A stretch of 64,000 nucleotides of DNA from Planctomycetota bacterium (GTDB lineage Bacteria > Planctomycetota > UBA1135 > GCA-002686595), in contig JAKVCD010000005.1 in the NCBI GenBank assembly GCA_022446815.1, forward strand, positions 2,522 through 66,521, read 5' to 3'. Under the pieces are notes generated by a model. That model was not told where the DNA came from and did no database searches. It saw nothing but the letters and a program-made list of their open reading frames with translations. This document shows, piece by piece, positions 1-9,286 of the stretch; position 1 is the first letter of the stretch; the number at the start of each line of letters is the position of its first letter. A program made the translations under genes and the position numbers.

Positions 1-126
1 GATGGGAGTCTGCTCTTGATGAGCGGACCCTCTCAGCGGGAGTGGGAGCACTGCCTCACGAAGACGAAGCGCGCCGTGGGGGAGCGCATCAACCTCACCT
101 TCCGCTGGGTCGAGCCAGCGGAGTGA
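1..126 (+). CDS. AlkB-like 2-oxoglutarate/Fe(II) dioxygenase, C-terminal end only
   Basis: Only the last 41 codons are present; the gene starts before the window. The translation carries GSLLLMSG followed by W-x-H and ends in RINLTFR. This matches the end of AlkB-family DNA/RNA demethylases, where the Arg of the R-x-N-x-T-F-R motif binds 2-oxoglutarate. The family removes methyl lesions such as 1-methyladenine by oxidation. The iron ligands lie upstream and cannot be checked. The gene converges on the DUF4340 gene 5 bases away. Assignment rests on one short motif, so the exact subfamily is open. Confidence 0.68.
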   Translation, partial: DGSLLLMSGPSQREWEHCLTKTKRAVGERINLTFRWVEPAE

Positions 127-131
127 GCTCA

Positions 132-1379
132 TCAGCGGCAGTCTTCGGTCTCTTCGACGACGGGGATGTTCAGGCCGTCGGGGAGCTCTAGGCCCTCGGG
201 GAGGCCGCCCTCGAAGATGGGGACACCTCCAGGGAGCGCGCCCTCGGCAGACGCCTCCTCCTCGACCACGATGGGCTGGACGAGGTCCTCCATGCGCTTC
301 GAGAGGTTGGTCTTGCTGTAAGGCGCGACCTCGAAGACCCAGCCAGAGAGCTTCGCGTTGAGCAGCGCGACCTCGGCTGCGATCTCCTCAGCGGAGCGCT
401 CGGCGGGCACCTCGGCGCCCTCTTCAGGCGCGGGCGCGGGACCGGTGGCTTTGAGCTTCTCTGGCCCCTCGGAGCCATCGGAGGCGGAGAAGACGGCGTA
501 GAAGGTCTCGTCCTCAGGCACTTCGGCGACGGAGTAGATCATGACATCCACGCGCAGCCCGTCGAAGGTCCAGAAGCTCGTCCGCGTCGGCGTCCTGTTC
601 TCGAAGTCAAAGCCCTCGCTCGCGCTCACGTCCACGAAGTTGAGGTACTGCAGCGCAGAGCCCATGCCCGCGGCGACGGCCTCGTACTTCAGCTCGGAGC
701 CCTCAGGGATGTCGTAGACCTCGTACTGCTCGACGTCCTCAGAGGGGCGCGCGACGAAGACTTGCTCCATGTCGGGGTGGAGGGTCTCCACGGCTTGGAT
801 GCGCTCGCGCGGGAGCTCGAGGATCTGCTTGTCGAGCCAGGCGCCGGAGTCATCCGAGATCGTGAGGTCACCCGAGACGAGCCAGGACTGATCTGAGTCC
901 GAGACCCGCACGTAGTAAGAGGGGTCACCACCGCCCGCGCGGCGGTTGCCGATGATGAGGGCTGCGATCGCGCCGCCGTTAGCGTCCGTCAAGGAGACGA
1001 GCTTGGAGTTGGAGTCCTCCTGGCCAGGCCCCTCGACGCCCAACCTCGTGTAGTTCGCAGCGACCTTCGTCTTCGCCTCGATCTTCTCAGCCTCTGCGAG
1101 GGCGATGAGGGTCTTACGGACCTCCTCCATCTTCACGGGGTAGCCACCCTTGGCGTCGAGACCCCAGCCGAGCGCGGTCTTCGATGCTGACCAGGTCTCG
1201 CTGGTGCTCGAGACGGTGATGGAGGCGACGTCGTTCAAGCGATCGGCGAGCGCGGGCAAGAGCGCTGCGTCCTCCGGGACCTCCGCCTTCTGCGGGCCTT
1301 GGGACTCACGCTGTGAGAGGCCGATCCCGAGGAGGACGAGGGCGAGGAGCCCGAGCTTCATGAGGGTCTTGTTCTGCAT
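132..1379 (-). CDS. DUF4340 domain protein of a Gld-like ABC export operon
   Basis: This 415-residue protein has one N-terminal hydrophobic segment (about residues 7-22) and then a long soluble, probably periplasmic, part. The middle has the DUF4340 pattern: a repeated module in which a charged segment (W..DAKGGYPVKMEEVRKTL) is followed by a strand-rich block with IGNR and YYVR. The C-terminus is acidic and Pro/Gly-rich. It is the last gene of a four-gene minus-strand operon (ATPase, permease, GldG-like, DUF4340), 3 bases after the GldG-like gene. DUF4340 proteins commonly follow GldG-like genes; their role is not established, and the transported substrate is unknown. Family call is firm, function is not. 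Confidence 0.85.
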   Translation of the reverse strand: MQNKTLMKLGLLALVLLGIGLSQRESQGPQKAEVPEDAALLPALADRLNDVASITVSSTSETWSASKTALGWGLDAKGGYPVKMEEVRKTLIALAEAEKIEAKTKVAANYTRLGVEGPGQEDSNSKLVSLTDANGGAIAALIIGNRRAGGGDPSYYVRVSDSDQSWLVSGDLTISDDSGAWLDKQILELPRERIQAVETLHPDMEQVFVARPSEDVEQYEVYDIPEGSELKYEAVAAGMGSALQYLNFVDVSASEGFDFENRTPTRTSFWTFDGLRVDVMIYSVAEVPEDETFYAVFSASDGSEGPEKLKATGPAPAPEEGAEVPAERSAEEIAAEVALLNAKLSGWVFEVAPYSKTNLSKRMEDLVQPIVVEEEASAEGALPGGVPIFEGGLPEGLELPDGLNIPVVEETEDCR

Positions 1380-1382
1380 GGT

Positions 1383-3281
1383 TCAGCTCCGCTTGCGGCC
1401 GCCGCGAGACGCAGCAGTGATGAGTCCGATGAGGAGGATGACAGCAGGGAGGCCGAAGACGTTGGCTGCCTTCACGAGCGCGCCGACGTCCTCGATCTTC
1501 TTCGCGAGGGAGTGCTGGACAGCGCGCAGCTCTTTGCGGGTCTCGACCTGCTCTGAGCGGAACTGCTCAATCTCAGCGCGCTGCTCCGAAGAGAGGATCA
1601 CAGAGCTGACGCCGCCGTCCTTCTGCTGTTGCAGCTCTTGGATCTTTCGCTCCGTCTCCTCGAGCTTGGCTTGCAGCGCGGCCTCTTGGTCGCGCGCCTG
1701 CTGGTCTGCGTTGCGTCGGATCTCATCGAGGTAGCCGAAGGGGCGATGGAAAGAGCCTCGGCTTCGAAGGCTGATGAGGTCTGAGCTGCCAGAGAGGTTG
1801 TCGATGGCGTTCACCAGCATGTCGCCATTGTTGGCCTGAGGCTGAGCGATACGCATGCCGAAGAAGTTGCTCACTTGCACCCACCAGCGGTCTTGCAGCA
1901 GGTCTGCGTCCGCGATCAGGACGATCTGGATGGGCTCGGTGGAGTCTTCGACGTGCAGCGGCTTCTCCGTGGGATCGACGCCCTCGGACTCGGGGTCCTG
2001 AGGGAGCCCGCCGGGGTATGCGCTCTTGACGTCGCCTGTGAGGCGGGCGGCCAGGGTGAGGCGCTCGCCGCCAGGGATGTACTCGCGGATGAGGCGCGCG
2101 GGGTCCGGGCCGAAGGAGACATTCATCTTGTCGACGAGCATGGCCTCTTCGCTCGTCTGGATGAGCGGGGTGAGGGTGGTCGTCGCTCCCTCAGCGCTGA
2201 GGAAGTGCCCACCGATCCCCACGCGGAGCTGGTTGAGCTCCGCGGTGACCGGGTCTTCGGAGTCGCAGGCCTCTGCGTCGAGGCCTAGGAAGACGACGAA
2301 GTCTGTGCGTTGGTTCTGCCACATCACCGGCAGCGCGTTCAGCCTGTCTGCGACGACCTTCTCCGTGGGGAAGTTGACGCCCCAGGCGTCTAAGAGGGGG
2401 CCGAGGTCACTCGTCCGATTGGCCGTCATCGCGGCCATCGGGTTCGAGGGGTCCTGCGGCGGGATGTCCTGCTCGCAGTGGGGGTCGAGGTAGAGGACAG
2501 CGCGTCCGCCTTTAAGGACGAACTGGTCGATCGAGTAGAGGAGCTCGTCTGAGAACTCCTTGGGGTGCACGACGAGGAGCACATCGACCTCAGCAGGGAT
2601 CTCGGTCGCCGTGGGCGAGATCATCTCTAGATCACAGGTCTGCTCGATCGTCTCGACGATGAACCAAGGCTGCGGGGCCGCCTGCGGCTGCATCGGATTG
2701 GCCGGGCCGCCGCCCAAAGGGAGCGTCGTGAGGAGGCCTACCGTTGTGCGGTCGGGGTTCGCGAGGCGATAGATGAGCTTCGTGAGGTCGTACTCGAGGA
2801 ACTCCTCTCGACGGAGCTGAAAGAAAGGGATGAGCTCTTCGCCGTCGATGGTGTTGGTGCCGACGAGGCCGAAGTAGAGCATCTCGCCCGCGTTGTTCAC
2901 GGGGACGCCTTGGATACCGAAGCCTACGGCTTGGTCTTCCTCTTCGCTGAAGGGCTCCGGCTCGATGATCTGGACGTCGAGGCGGGGGCCGGCGATCGAC
3001 TGGTACTCGACCAAGAGCTCCTCGACACGCCGAGCGTAGTCGCGCAGGTCGGTGAGGTCGTTCGCCATCGACTTAGAGAAGTAGAAGCGGAGGGTGACGT
3101 CGTCTTCCATTCCCTCGAGGATCGCGCGGGTGCCATCGGAGAGGGTGAAGAGGCCGCTCTCTGTGAGGTCTAGTCGCGCCTTACGGAAGAGCGTTGAGCT
3201 CGCGAGGTTGATCGAGAAGAAGAGGACCAGACAGACAAGGAGGCCCTTCCAGAGGTTTCGTTTGGGGTTCATGTTCGTCAC
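1383..3281 (-). CDS. GldG-like ABC transporter auxiliary protein
   Basis: The 632-residue protein has a transmembrane segment near residues 12-30, a large extracytoplasmic region and a second transmembrane segment at the C-terminus (about 605-625). The motif LDLTESGLFTLSDGTRAIL after the first helix and the later VLLVVHPK and GGRAVLYLDP segments are characteristic of the GldG/ABC-type uncharacterised transport family. A Gln/Glu-rich coiled coil (about 530-600) precedes the last helix. In Bacteroidetes GldG works with GldA and GldF in gliding and secretion; outside that phylum the cargo is unknown. The gene directly abuts the permease gene and lies 3 bases before the DUF4340 gene, so the four probably form one complex. 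Confidence 0.88.
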   Translation of the reverse strand: MTNMNPKRNLWKGLLVCLVLFFSINLASSTLFRKARLDLTESGLFTLSDGTRAILEGMEDDVTLRFYFSKSMANDLTDLRDYARRVEELLVEYQSIAGPRLDVQIIEPEPFSEEEDQAVGFGIQGVPVNNAGEMLYFGLVGTNTIDGEELIPFFQLRREEFLEYDLTKLIYRLANPDRTTVGLLTTLPLGGGPANPMQPQAAPQPWFIVETIEQTCDLEMISPTATEIPAEVDVLLVVHPKEFSDELLYSIDQFVLKGGRAVLYLDPHCEQDIPPQDPSNPMAAMTANRTSDLGPLLDAWGVNFPTEKVVADRLNALPVMWQNQRTDFVVFLGLDAEACDSEDPVTAELNQLRVGIGGHFLSAEGATTTLTPLIQTSEEAMLVDKMNVSFGPDPARLIREYIPGGERLTLAARLTGDVKSAYPGGLPQDPESEGVDPTEKPLHVEDSTEPIQIVLIADADLLQDRWWVQVSNFFGMRIAQPQANNGDMLVNAIDNLSGSSDLISLRSRGSFHRPFGYLDEIRRNADQQARDQEAALQAKLEETERKIQELQQQKDGGVSSVILSSEQRAEIEQFRSEQVETRKELRAVQHSLAKKIEDVGALVKAANVFGLPAVILLIGLITAASRGGRKRS

Positions 3282-4016
3282 CTACTCGGCCTTCTTGGCG
3301 TCCAGGATCAAGGTGTTCGCGAGGAGGAAGCAGCCGATCAGCGAGGCGTAGAAGATCACGTCGCGGAGATCGATGACGCCCTTCGAGATGGAGTTGAAGT
3401 GCGTCATGAAGCTGAAGGAGCTCACGGTGTCGATCACCGCTTGGGGTGCCCAGCCGGTGAAGAAGTCGAGGACCGCGGGGAGGCCTGCGAGGATGAAGAG
3501 CAGGCACCCGACGAGGCTCACGACAAAGGCGATGACCTGGTTGTTTGTCATGGCTGAGATGCAGGAGCCGATGGCGAGGTAGCCGCCAGCCATGAGCAGG
3601 CTGCCGACGTAGGCCGCAAGGATCACGCCGTTGTCGGGGTCACCGAGGAAGTTGACCGTGATCCAGATGGGGAAGGTCGCGACGAGGGCCGCGGCGGTGA
3701 AGGCCCAAGCAGCGAGGAACTTGCCGACCACGGCCTGCCCGGTGGAGATGGGGAGTGTCAGGAGGAGCTCGATCGTCCCCGTCTTGCGCTCCTCGGCCCA
3801 CAGGCGCATCGAGATCGCCGGGACGAGGATCAGGTAGAGCCAGGGGTGGAAGAAGAAGAAGGGGGCGAGGTCCGCCTGCTCACGCTCGAAGAAGCCGCCC
3901 ATATAGAAGGTCAGGATCCCCGTGAGGAGCAGGAAGATGACGATGAAGACGTAGGCGACGGGGGTCGTGAAGTACCCGCGCAGCTCGCGCTTGAGGATGG
4001 TGGTTGTGCTCTTCAT
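3282..4016 (-). CDS. ABC transporter permease (GldF/ABC-2 type)
   Basis: A 244-residue integral membrane protein with about six hydrophobic segments. The N-terminus (LKRELRGYFTTPVAYVFI) and the conserved stretch SMRLWAEERKTGTIELLLT are typical of GldF-like ABC-2 permeases, where the EERKTGT..LLLTLPI loop contacts the ATPase. It lies 8 bases downstream of the ATPase gene and immediately before the GldG-like gene, so translational coupling in one operon is likely. It should form the membrane channel of the exporter. The substrate cannot be read from the sequence. Confidence 0.92.
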   Translation of the reverse strand: MKSTTTILKRELRGYFTTPVAYVFIVIFLLLTGILTFYMGGFFEREQADLAPFFFFHPWLYLILVPAISMRLWAEERKTGTIELLLTLPISTGQAVVGKFLAAWAFTAAALVATFPIWITVNFLGDPDNGVILAAYVGSLLMAGGYLAIGSCISAMTNNQVIAFVVSLVGCLLFILAGLPAVLDFFTGWAPQAVIDTVSSFSFMTHFNSISKGVIDLRDVIFYASLIGCFLLANTLILDAKKAE

Positions 4017-4024
4017 GGCTTACC

Positions 4025-4756
<732 letters not shown>

Positions 4757-4990
4757 CGTTCTAGAGCTCGTTTGGCTCCGCTCTTAGGGGATGAGGGCGT
4801 TGGGAGGTCGCCCGCGGGAGGGATCGGGCAGAGATTTTAGGGATCTGGAGGGTGATGGCAACCGCAGCAGCTACGTCTCATCTGATGGCCATGTTGGACG
4901 TCACCTGCGGCTTTCCGCGCTTTGAAGCTGTATCTTCACGCGCCTCTGCACCCCTTCGAAGGCGAAAGCCCTCTCAGCCACTAGCTCAAA

Positions 4991-5737
4991 ATGCTCACGA
5001 TCGCGCTCACGCTGCTAACCCTCGCGCCAGGGGGCGCTCCCTCGGTCCCCCTCGATGAGGGGGATCTTGCCGCTTCCGAAGAGTGGACCGGCACCCTCGG
5101 TGCTGGCCTCACCACGAGCAGCGGGAACACAGATCGCAAGAGCGTCCACGCCCAGGTCGACGCAGCCCTCCGCCTAGAAGAGCGCAGGTACTCCGTCGGC
5201 TTTGACTGGCAGTACGCTGACGAGGCAGAGGATGGACCGAGCGAGCTCTTGGAGCGTCGCGCGAGCGCTAACGGGCAGGTGGACTTCTTCCTCGATGACA
5301 CCTCCTATCTCCTCGTGAACGCTGACGTGGAGACAGATCACAAGGCTGAGCTGGACCTGCGATACTCCGCCGGCGTGGGCTACGGCTATCAGGCCGCTGA
5401 GGGTGACGACTGGAGCCTCTCTTTCGAAGCGGGTCTGAACGGAGTAAACGAGCAGTTCAGAGGTGATGAGGATGACAGCTATCTGTCTGGGCGCTTTGGA
5501 TACTCACTCAAGCGGGACCTCGGTGACAGTTGGACGCTCTCGCAGGACAGCGAGATCTTCCCTAGCTTCGAAGACTCGGAGGACATCCACCTCGAGGTGG
5601 ACAGCCGCCTGAGGTGTGACCTCTCGGACAACCTCTACGGGCAGGTGCAGTGGCTCTTCGATTGGGACAACACCCCTGCAGCCGGTGCGGAGCGCGCAGA
5701 TCACCGACTGCTGCTCTCCGTGGGTTACTCTTTCTGA
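4991..5737 (+). CDS. DUF481 (YdiY-like) outer-membrane protein
   Basis: The 248-residue product begins with a short hydrophobic signal-like segment and continues with alternating amphipathic strands, ending in aromatic SVGYSF. The sequence GTLGAGLTTSSGNTDRKS near the N-terminus is the hallmark of DUF481 proteins, predicted outer-membrane beta barrels. The terminal Phe also fits outer-membrane insertion. It is followed after 16 bases by the ZIP-permease fusion on the same strand, so the two may be co-transcribed and relate to metal or salt stress; that link is inference. The precise role of DUF481 proteins is unknown. Confidence 0.85.
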   Translation: MLTIALTLLTLAPGGAPSVPLDEGDLAASEEWTGTLGAGLTTSSGNTDRKSVHAQVDAALRLEERRYSVGFDWQYADEAEDGPSELLERRASANGQVDFFLDDTSYLLVNADVETDHKAELDLRYSAGVGYGYQAAEGDDWSLSFEAGLNGVNEQFRGDEDDSYLSGRFGYSLKRDLGDSWTLSQDSEIFPSFEDSEDIHLEVDSRLRCDLSDNLYGQVQWLFDWDNTPAAGAERADHRLLLSVGYSF

Positions 5738-5753
5738 GCTAGGATCGGACACG

Positions 5754-7583
5754 ATGACGACGACCCTCTTGATGCTGATCGGGGCCACCTTGGCAGGCGG
5801 TCTCATCTCGCTCTTTGCCACGCGCATACGCGAGGGGAGCCAGCACCTCATGGTCGCGGTCTCGGCGGGCCTAGTCCTCGGCGCTTTGATCTTTCACCTC
5901 GTTCCGGAGCTCTTCTCAAGCACAGCTCAATCTGTGGGCGACGCTACGACGGGTTTCGTCATTGGCTTCCTCGTCATGCTGGCGTGGGGTATCTACCGGT
6001 CGAAGAAGGCAGCCCCTGACTCCGCTCCGCACACCCAGGTCTGGCTCTCAGCGCTCACTGGCATGAGTGTCCATGCGATCACAGCGGGACTCGGCCTCGC
6101 GCTCTTCCTTGAGTCGGAGAGCTTTGCTGTGCTTCTCATCCCTTTCCTTTGGCACAAAGCGACCGAGGGGCTCTCCCTCGCATCGCTCATGCAGCTCTCA
6201 GAGATGGGCGCAGCGAAGATGGTTGGCTATCTCGCCCTCTTCAGCCTCGCGACCCCAGCTGGGGTCTTGCTCGGCCAAGCAGGCATCGGCGGTGGGGATG
6301 GTCTCTTCGCTGGACTCGCCGCGGGGTCCTTTCTCTACGTCGTGCTGTTCAACTTCCTCCCGGAGGCCTTTCAAGGAGAGGGTAGCCGTGCGCTTCGCGG
6401 GGTCGCTCTCTCGATTGGGCTCCTCATCGGCTCGAGCGTCGGTCACGGTCACGTGTATGACAGCAGCGAAGCAGAGCGCGTACATGGCCCGGACATCTTC
6501 AGCGTCCTCGGAGAAGGCTGGCTGGTCCTGACACAGATGGCCCCTTGGCTCCTGGGTGGCTTCTTTATCGCCGGGGTCCTCTCTCAAGTGTTAGACACCG
6601 AGCGGATCGGGCGTTGGCTCGGAAAGGGCGGCGTGAAGAGCGTCGTCGGTGCAGCCTTAGTCGGCGCGCCTCTGCCGCTCTGCTCTTGCTCAGTGCTCCC
6701 CGTGGCGACCTCTCTCCGCAAAGAGGGCGCGAGCCGCGGCGCTACCAGCGCTTTCCTGATCTCGACCCCAGAGACCGGCGTTGACTCAGTCAGCGTGACC
6801 TGGGGTCTCCTAGGGCCCTTCATGGCGATCACGCGCTTCTTAAGCTCGATCATCACTGCGATCGTCACTGGGCTAGCTGTGAACTTCACCCCTGAAGACA
6901 AGGAGCCCGCGCCGGAGGCCCTCCCGAGCTGCTGCATGCACCCAGAGGAGGAGCCAGCACCCAAGAGCTGCTGTGAGACCGAGGCCGCGGCAGCGAAGGG
7001 CCCCGGCTTTCTAGCCCGGGTCTTCCGTTATGCCTACGTGGACATGATGGACGATCTCGCAGAGACCTTACTCCTAGGCCTCGCGCTCGCAGCACTCGCA
7101 GCTGCTCTCTTGCCAGCTGAGGTCCTCGATTCAGCTGTGATGAGTGGGCCAGGAGCCTACTTCCTGATGTTGATCATCGGGGTCCCGCTCTACGTCTGCG
7201 CATCTGCGTCTACGCCGATCGCGGCCGCCCTCATTGCGAAGGGTCTCTCCCCAGGCGCGGCGCTAGTCTTCCTCCTCGCTGGCCCTGCGACGAACCTCGC
7301 GACCGTCGCCGTCTTGAAGAAGGCCCTTGGAAGTACGGCGGCCGTCGTTCACCTGGCAACCCTTGCTCTGATGACGCTGACCTTCGGCTTCCTCGTCGAC
7401 AGCTGGGGGATAGAGGTCGGCCTGCTCGAGACGATCCCTTGCGCTAATGGACACGCGCATCATCAACACACGTCCTTCGGAGCGGACCTCCTCGGGAGCT
7501 CGGCGGCCCTGCTGCTCTTAGCGCTGATCGGCGCCGCGCTTTGGCGCGGCGCGAAGGGGCAAGAGGGCGCGCACTCCGCGTGA
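5754..7583 (+). CDS. Fusion of a ZIP-like metal transporter and an SO_0444-type permease
   Basis: The 609-residue membrane protein has two parts. Residues about 1-235 resemble a ZIP transporter: an N-terminal helix pair, then H-x-I-T-A-G and H-K-A-T-E-G in consecutive helices, the positions where ZIPs carry metal-binding H-x-x-x-[DE]-G motifs. Residues about 255-600 match the Cu/Zn efflux permease family related to ArsP/DUF318, with GAPLPLCSCSVLPV and STPETGVDSVSVTWGLLGP. A cytoplasmic linker carries two double cysteines (C393-C394 and C406-C407) and a His, a likely metal-sensing site. ATG 5754 was chosen because the frame upstream of it lies inside the DUF481 gene. It converges on fabI, one base apart. 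Direction of transport is unknown. Confidence 0.88.
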   Translation: MTTTLLMLIGATLAGGLISLFATRIREGSQHLMVAVSAGLVLGALIFHLVPELFSSTAQSVGDATTGFVIGFLVMLAWGIYRSKKAAPDSAPHTQVWLSALTGMSVHAITAGLGLALFLESESFAVLLIPFLWHKATEGLSLASLMQLSEMGAAKMVGYLALFSLATPAGVLLGQAGIGGGDGLFAGLAAGSFLYVVLFNFLPEAFQGEGSRALRGVALSIGLLIGSSVGHGHVYDSSEAERVHGPDIFSVLGEGWLVLTQMAPWLLGGFFIAGVLSQVLDTERIGRWLGKGGVKSVVGAALVGAPLPLCSCSVLPVATSLRKEGASRGATSAFLISTPETGVDSVSVTWGLLGPFMAITRFLSSIITAIVTGLAVNFTPEDKEPAPEALPSCCMHPEEEPAPKSCCETEAAAAKGPGFLARVFRYAYVDMMDDLAETLLLGLALAALAAALLPAEVLDSAVMSGPGAYFLMLIIGVPLYVCASASTPIAAALIAKGLSPGAALVFLLAGPATNLATVAVLKKALGSTAAVVHLATLALMTLTFGFLVDSWGIEVGLLETIPCANGHAHHQHTSFGADLLGSSAALLLLALIGAALWRGAKGQEGAHSA

Positions 7584-7584
7584 G

Positions 7585-8358
7585 CTAAAAGCCCATGATG
7601 TGATAACCGGCGTCCACGTAGAGGGTGGTGCCGGTGATCCCGCGACTCAGCTCGCTCGAGAGAAAGAGGCAGGTGTCGCCCACCTCATCTGCGGTGATGT
7701 TGCGCTTCATGGGGGAGCGCTCCTCGATGGCGTCTAGCATTGAGTTGAAGCCGCTGATCCCCGAGGCAGCCAAGGTCCGCACCGGGCCAGCGCTGATCGC
7801 GTTCACGCGGATCCCACGCGGTCCGAGGTCTGCTGCGAGATATCGCACGCTCGCCTCTAAGGCCGCTTTGGCGATCCCCATGACGTTGTAGTTGGGGACG
7901 ACGCGGTCGCCGCCGAGGTAGCTGAGGGTCACGATCGAGCCGTTGCGGCCTTCCATGAGCGGCAGCGCGCGACGCGTAACTGCGGTGAGGGAGTAGGCGG
8001 AGACCTCGTGGGCGAGCATGTAGCCCTCCTTAGAGGTGTGATAGAAGTCGCCCTCAAGCTCCTCCTTCTTCGCAAAGGCGACAGCGTGCACGACCGTGTC
8101 GAGGTGACCGAACTCTTCTCCAACTGCCTCGAAGGTGGCGTCTATCTCCTCTGGCTTGGTGACGTCGCAGGGCAGCACGATCGAGCCAGGGCACTCTTCA
8201 GCAAGTGCGCGGACGCTCTTCTCCATGCGCTCGCCTATGTATGTGAAGGCGAGGCGCATGCCCTCCCTCGCCAGTGAGCTCGCGCAAGCCCACGCGATGG
8301 AGCGCTTGTTTGCGACGCCGAGGATGATGCCGGTCTTGCCTTCGAGGGTGATCTTCAT
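7585..8358 (-). CDS. fabI: Enoyl-[acyl-carrier-protein] reductase (NADH)
   Basis: A 257-residue protein of the normal FabI length. It reduces trans-2-enoyl-ACP in the last step of each fatty-acid elongation cycle. The FabI form of the nucleotide-binding loop, GVANKRSIAWACA, replaces the Gly-rich loop of ordinary short-chain dehydrogenases. The catalytic Y-x6-K motif is present (YNVMGIAK), as is the second conserved Tyr in TLSYLGG. The C-terminus GTTLYVDAGYHIMGF is diagnostic. The gene stands alone, converging on the ZIP-permease gene, with a 204-base divergent region (8359-8562) upstream that holds its promoter. Enzymes of this class are triclosan targets. Confidence 0.96.
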   Translation of the reverse strand: MKITLEGKTGIILGVANKRSIAWACASSLAREGMRLAFTYIGERMEKSVRALAEECPGSIVLPCDVTKPEEIDATFEAVGEEFGHLDTVVHAVAFAKKEELEGDFYHTSKEGYMLAHEVSAYSLTAVTRRALPLMEGRNGSIVTLSYLGGDRVVPNYNVMGIAKAALEASVRYLAADLGPRGIRVNAISAGPVRTLAASGISGFNSMLDAIEERSPMKRNITADEVGDTCLFLSSELSRGITGTTLYVDAGYHIMGF

Positions 8359-8562
8359 GATGTGTGCTGGGGAGGGGTTCGGGAGCGCGGCATCCTAGTG
8401 GTCGGAGGTGCCGCACTCCAGAGAGGTCCCGCGCGGGCGAGCCCGCTCTTTGCGAGGCGCTCGTGTGGGCTAGCTCAAGATAGGGTGGGGCCTCCGGCGT
8501 ATTTCTCTCTGATCCGTGTCAGCGTGCCGCAATCCCCTGTGACTTAGTGACTAGCGGCAGCG

Positions 8563-9285
8563 GTGGCCTCTCGGCGCGTCGCTCTCTCTGAAAAAACACC
8601 CCAAGCGATCCCTCTATTCCCCGGAATCAGCCTAAGAGGACAGGTTGAAGTGCTCCGCAGCGCCTCAACCGACGCTGTCACCGTGCAAACCAAGCAACAC
8701 GCAAGATCGTGTGCAGAGAGGGACGTCCGAGGAGGGGACTCGTTCCCCGCGGAGGACCAGCTCCGAGCGCTGCTCTTGGGCGCGAGCCCGACTGAGGTGT
8801 TGGCTCGCATCGCGACTGACGATCCGCTGCGCCTGCGACTGGCCATCGTGGAGCGGCTGCGTCAGCGAGGACAACTCCTTGACGCGAGCCGGGTTCACTT
8901 GCGCTGCTTGGCGCTCTGTGCGCGGGAGGCCTGTCGTTACCAGGGCGCGTCCTCGCTCAAGCAGTGGCTCATCGAGCGCGTGGATGAGGCTATAGAGCAG
9001 GTCTTGGGTGAAGACATCGAGGTCGAGGTTCAAGACGGAGTTTGGGCTCCCCTCGCTGCGCCTCTCGGTTTGGAGCCGCGCGCAGCGCGTGAGGCCTGCA
9101 GCGTGCTGAATGGGCTCCCGATTAAAGAGCGCCTCGCCTTCTTCCGCATCGTGATCGAGCGAGAGGACATGGGGCGTGCGGCTCGTGAGCTAGAGGTCGG
9201 AGAGGATGAGCTCTTGCGGTCGGCGAGGTCTGCACTGGAGCAGCTGATCCGTTGGCTGGAGACCTCTGCGCGTGAGGACGGATGA
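8563..9285 (+). CDS. Uncharacterised protein with a sigma-70 region 4-like C-terminus
   Basis: The 240-residue protein starts with GTG. The family is not recognised. Residues about 165-235 read as a helical segment with LPIKERLAFFRIVIERE, then ARELEVGEDELLRSARSALEQL, which has the spacing of sigma-70 region 4 (LP..ER..F....... A..L.v....v...RA...L). The first 60 residues look unstructured and the middle is helical. A region 2 with a -10 recognition helix is not evident. Its stop codon lies immediately before the ATG of the degenerate NtrC-like regulator, so the two are almost certainly one operon and may act together. A divergent sigma factor or a DNA-binding adaptor are both possible. Confidence 0.6.
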   Translation: MASRRVALSEKTPQAIPLFPGISLRGQVEVLRSASTDAVTVQTKQHARSCAERDVRGGDSFPAEDQLRALLLGASPTEVLARIATDDPLRLRLAIVERLRQRGQLLDASRVHLRCLALCAREACRYQGASSLKQWLIERVDEAIEQVLGEDIEVEVQDGVWAPLAAPLGLEPRAAREACSVLNGLPIKERLAFFRIVIEREDMGRAARELEVGEDELLRSARSALEQLIRWLETSAREDG

Positions 9286-9286
9286 G

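Noticed and set aside
5616..5753. Upstream extension of the ZIP-permease frame
   Set aside because: It lies within the DUF481 gene in another frame; ATG 5754 begins the first membrane helix.
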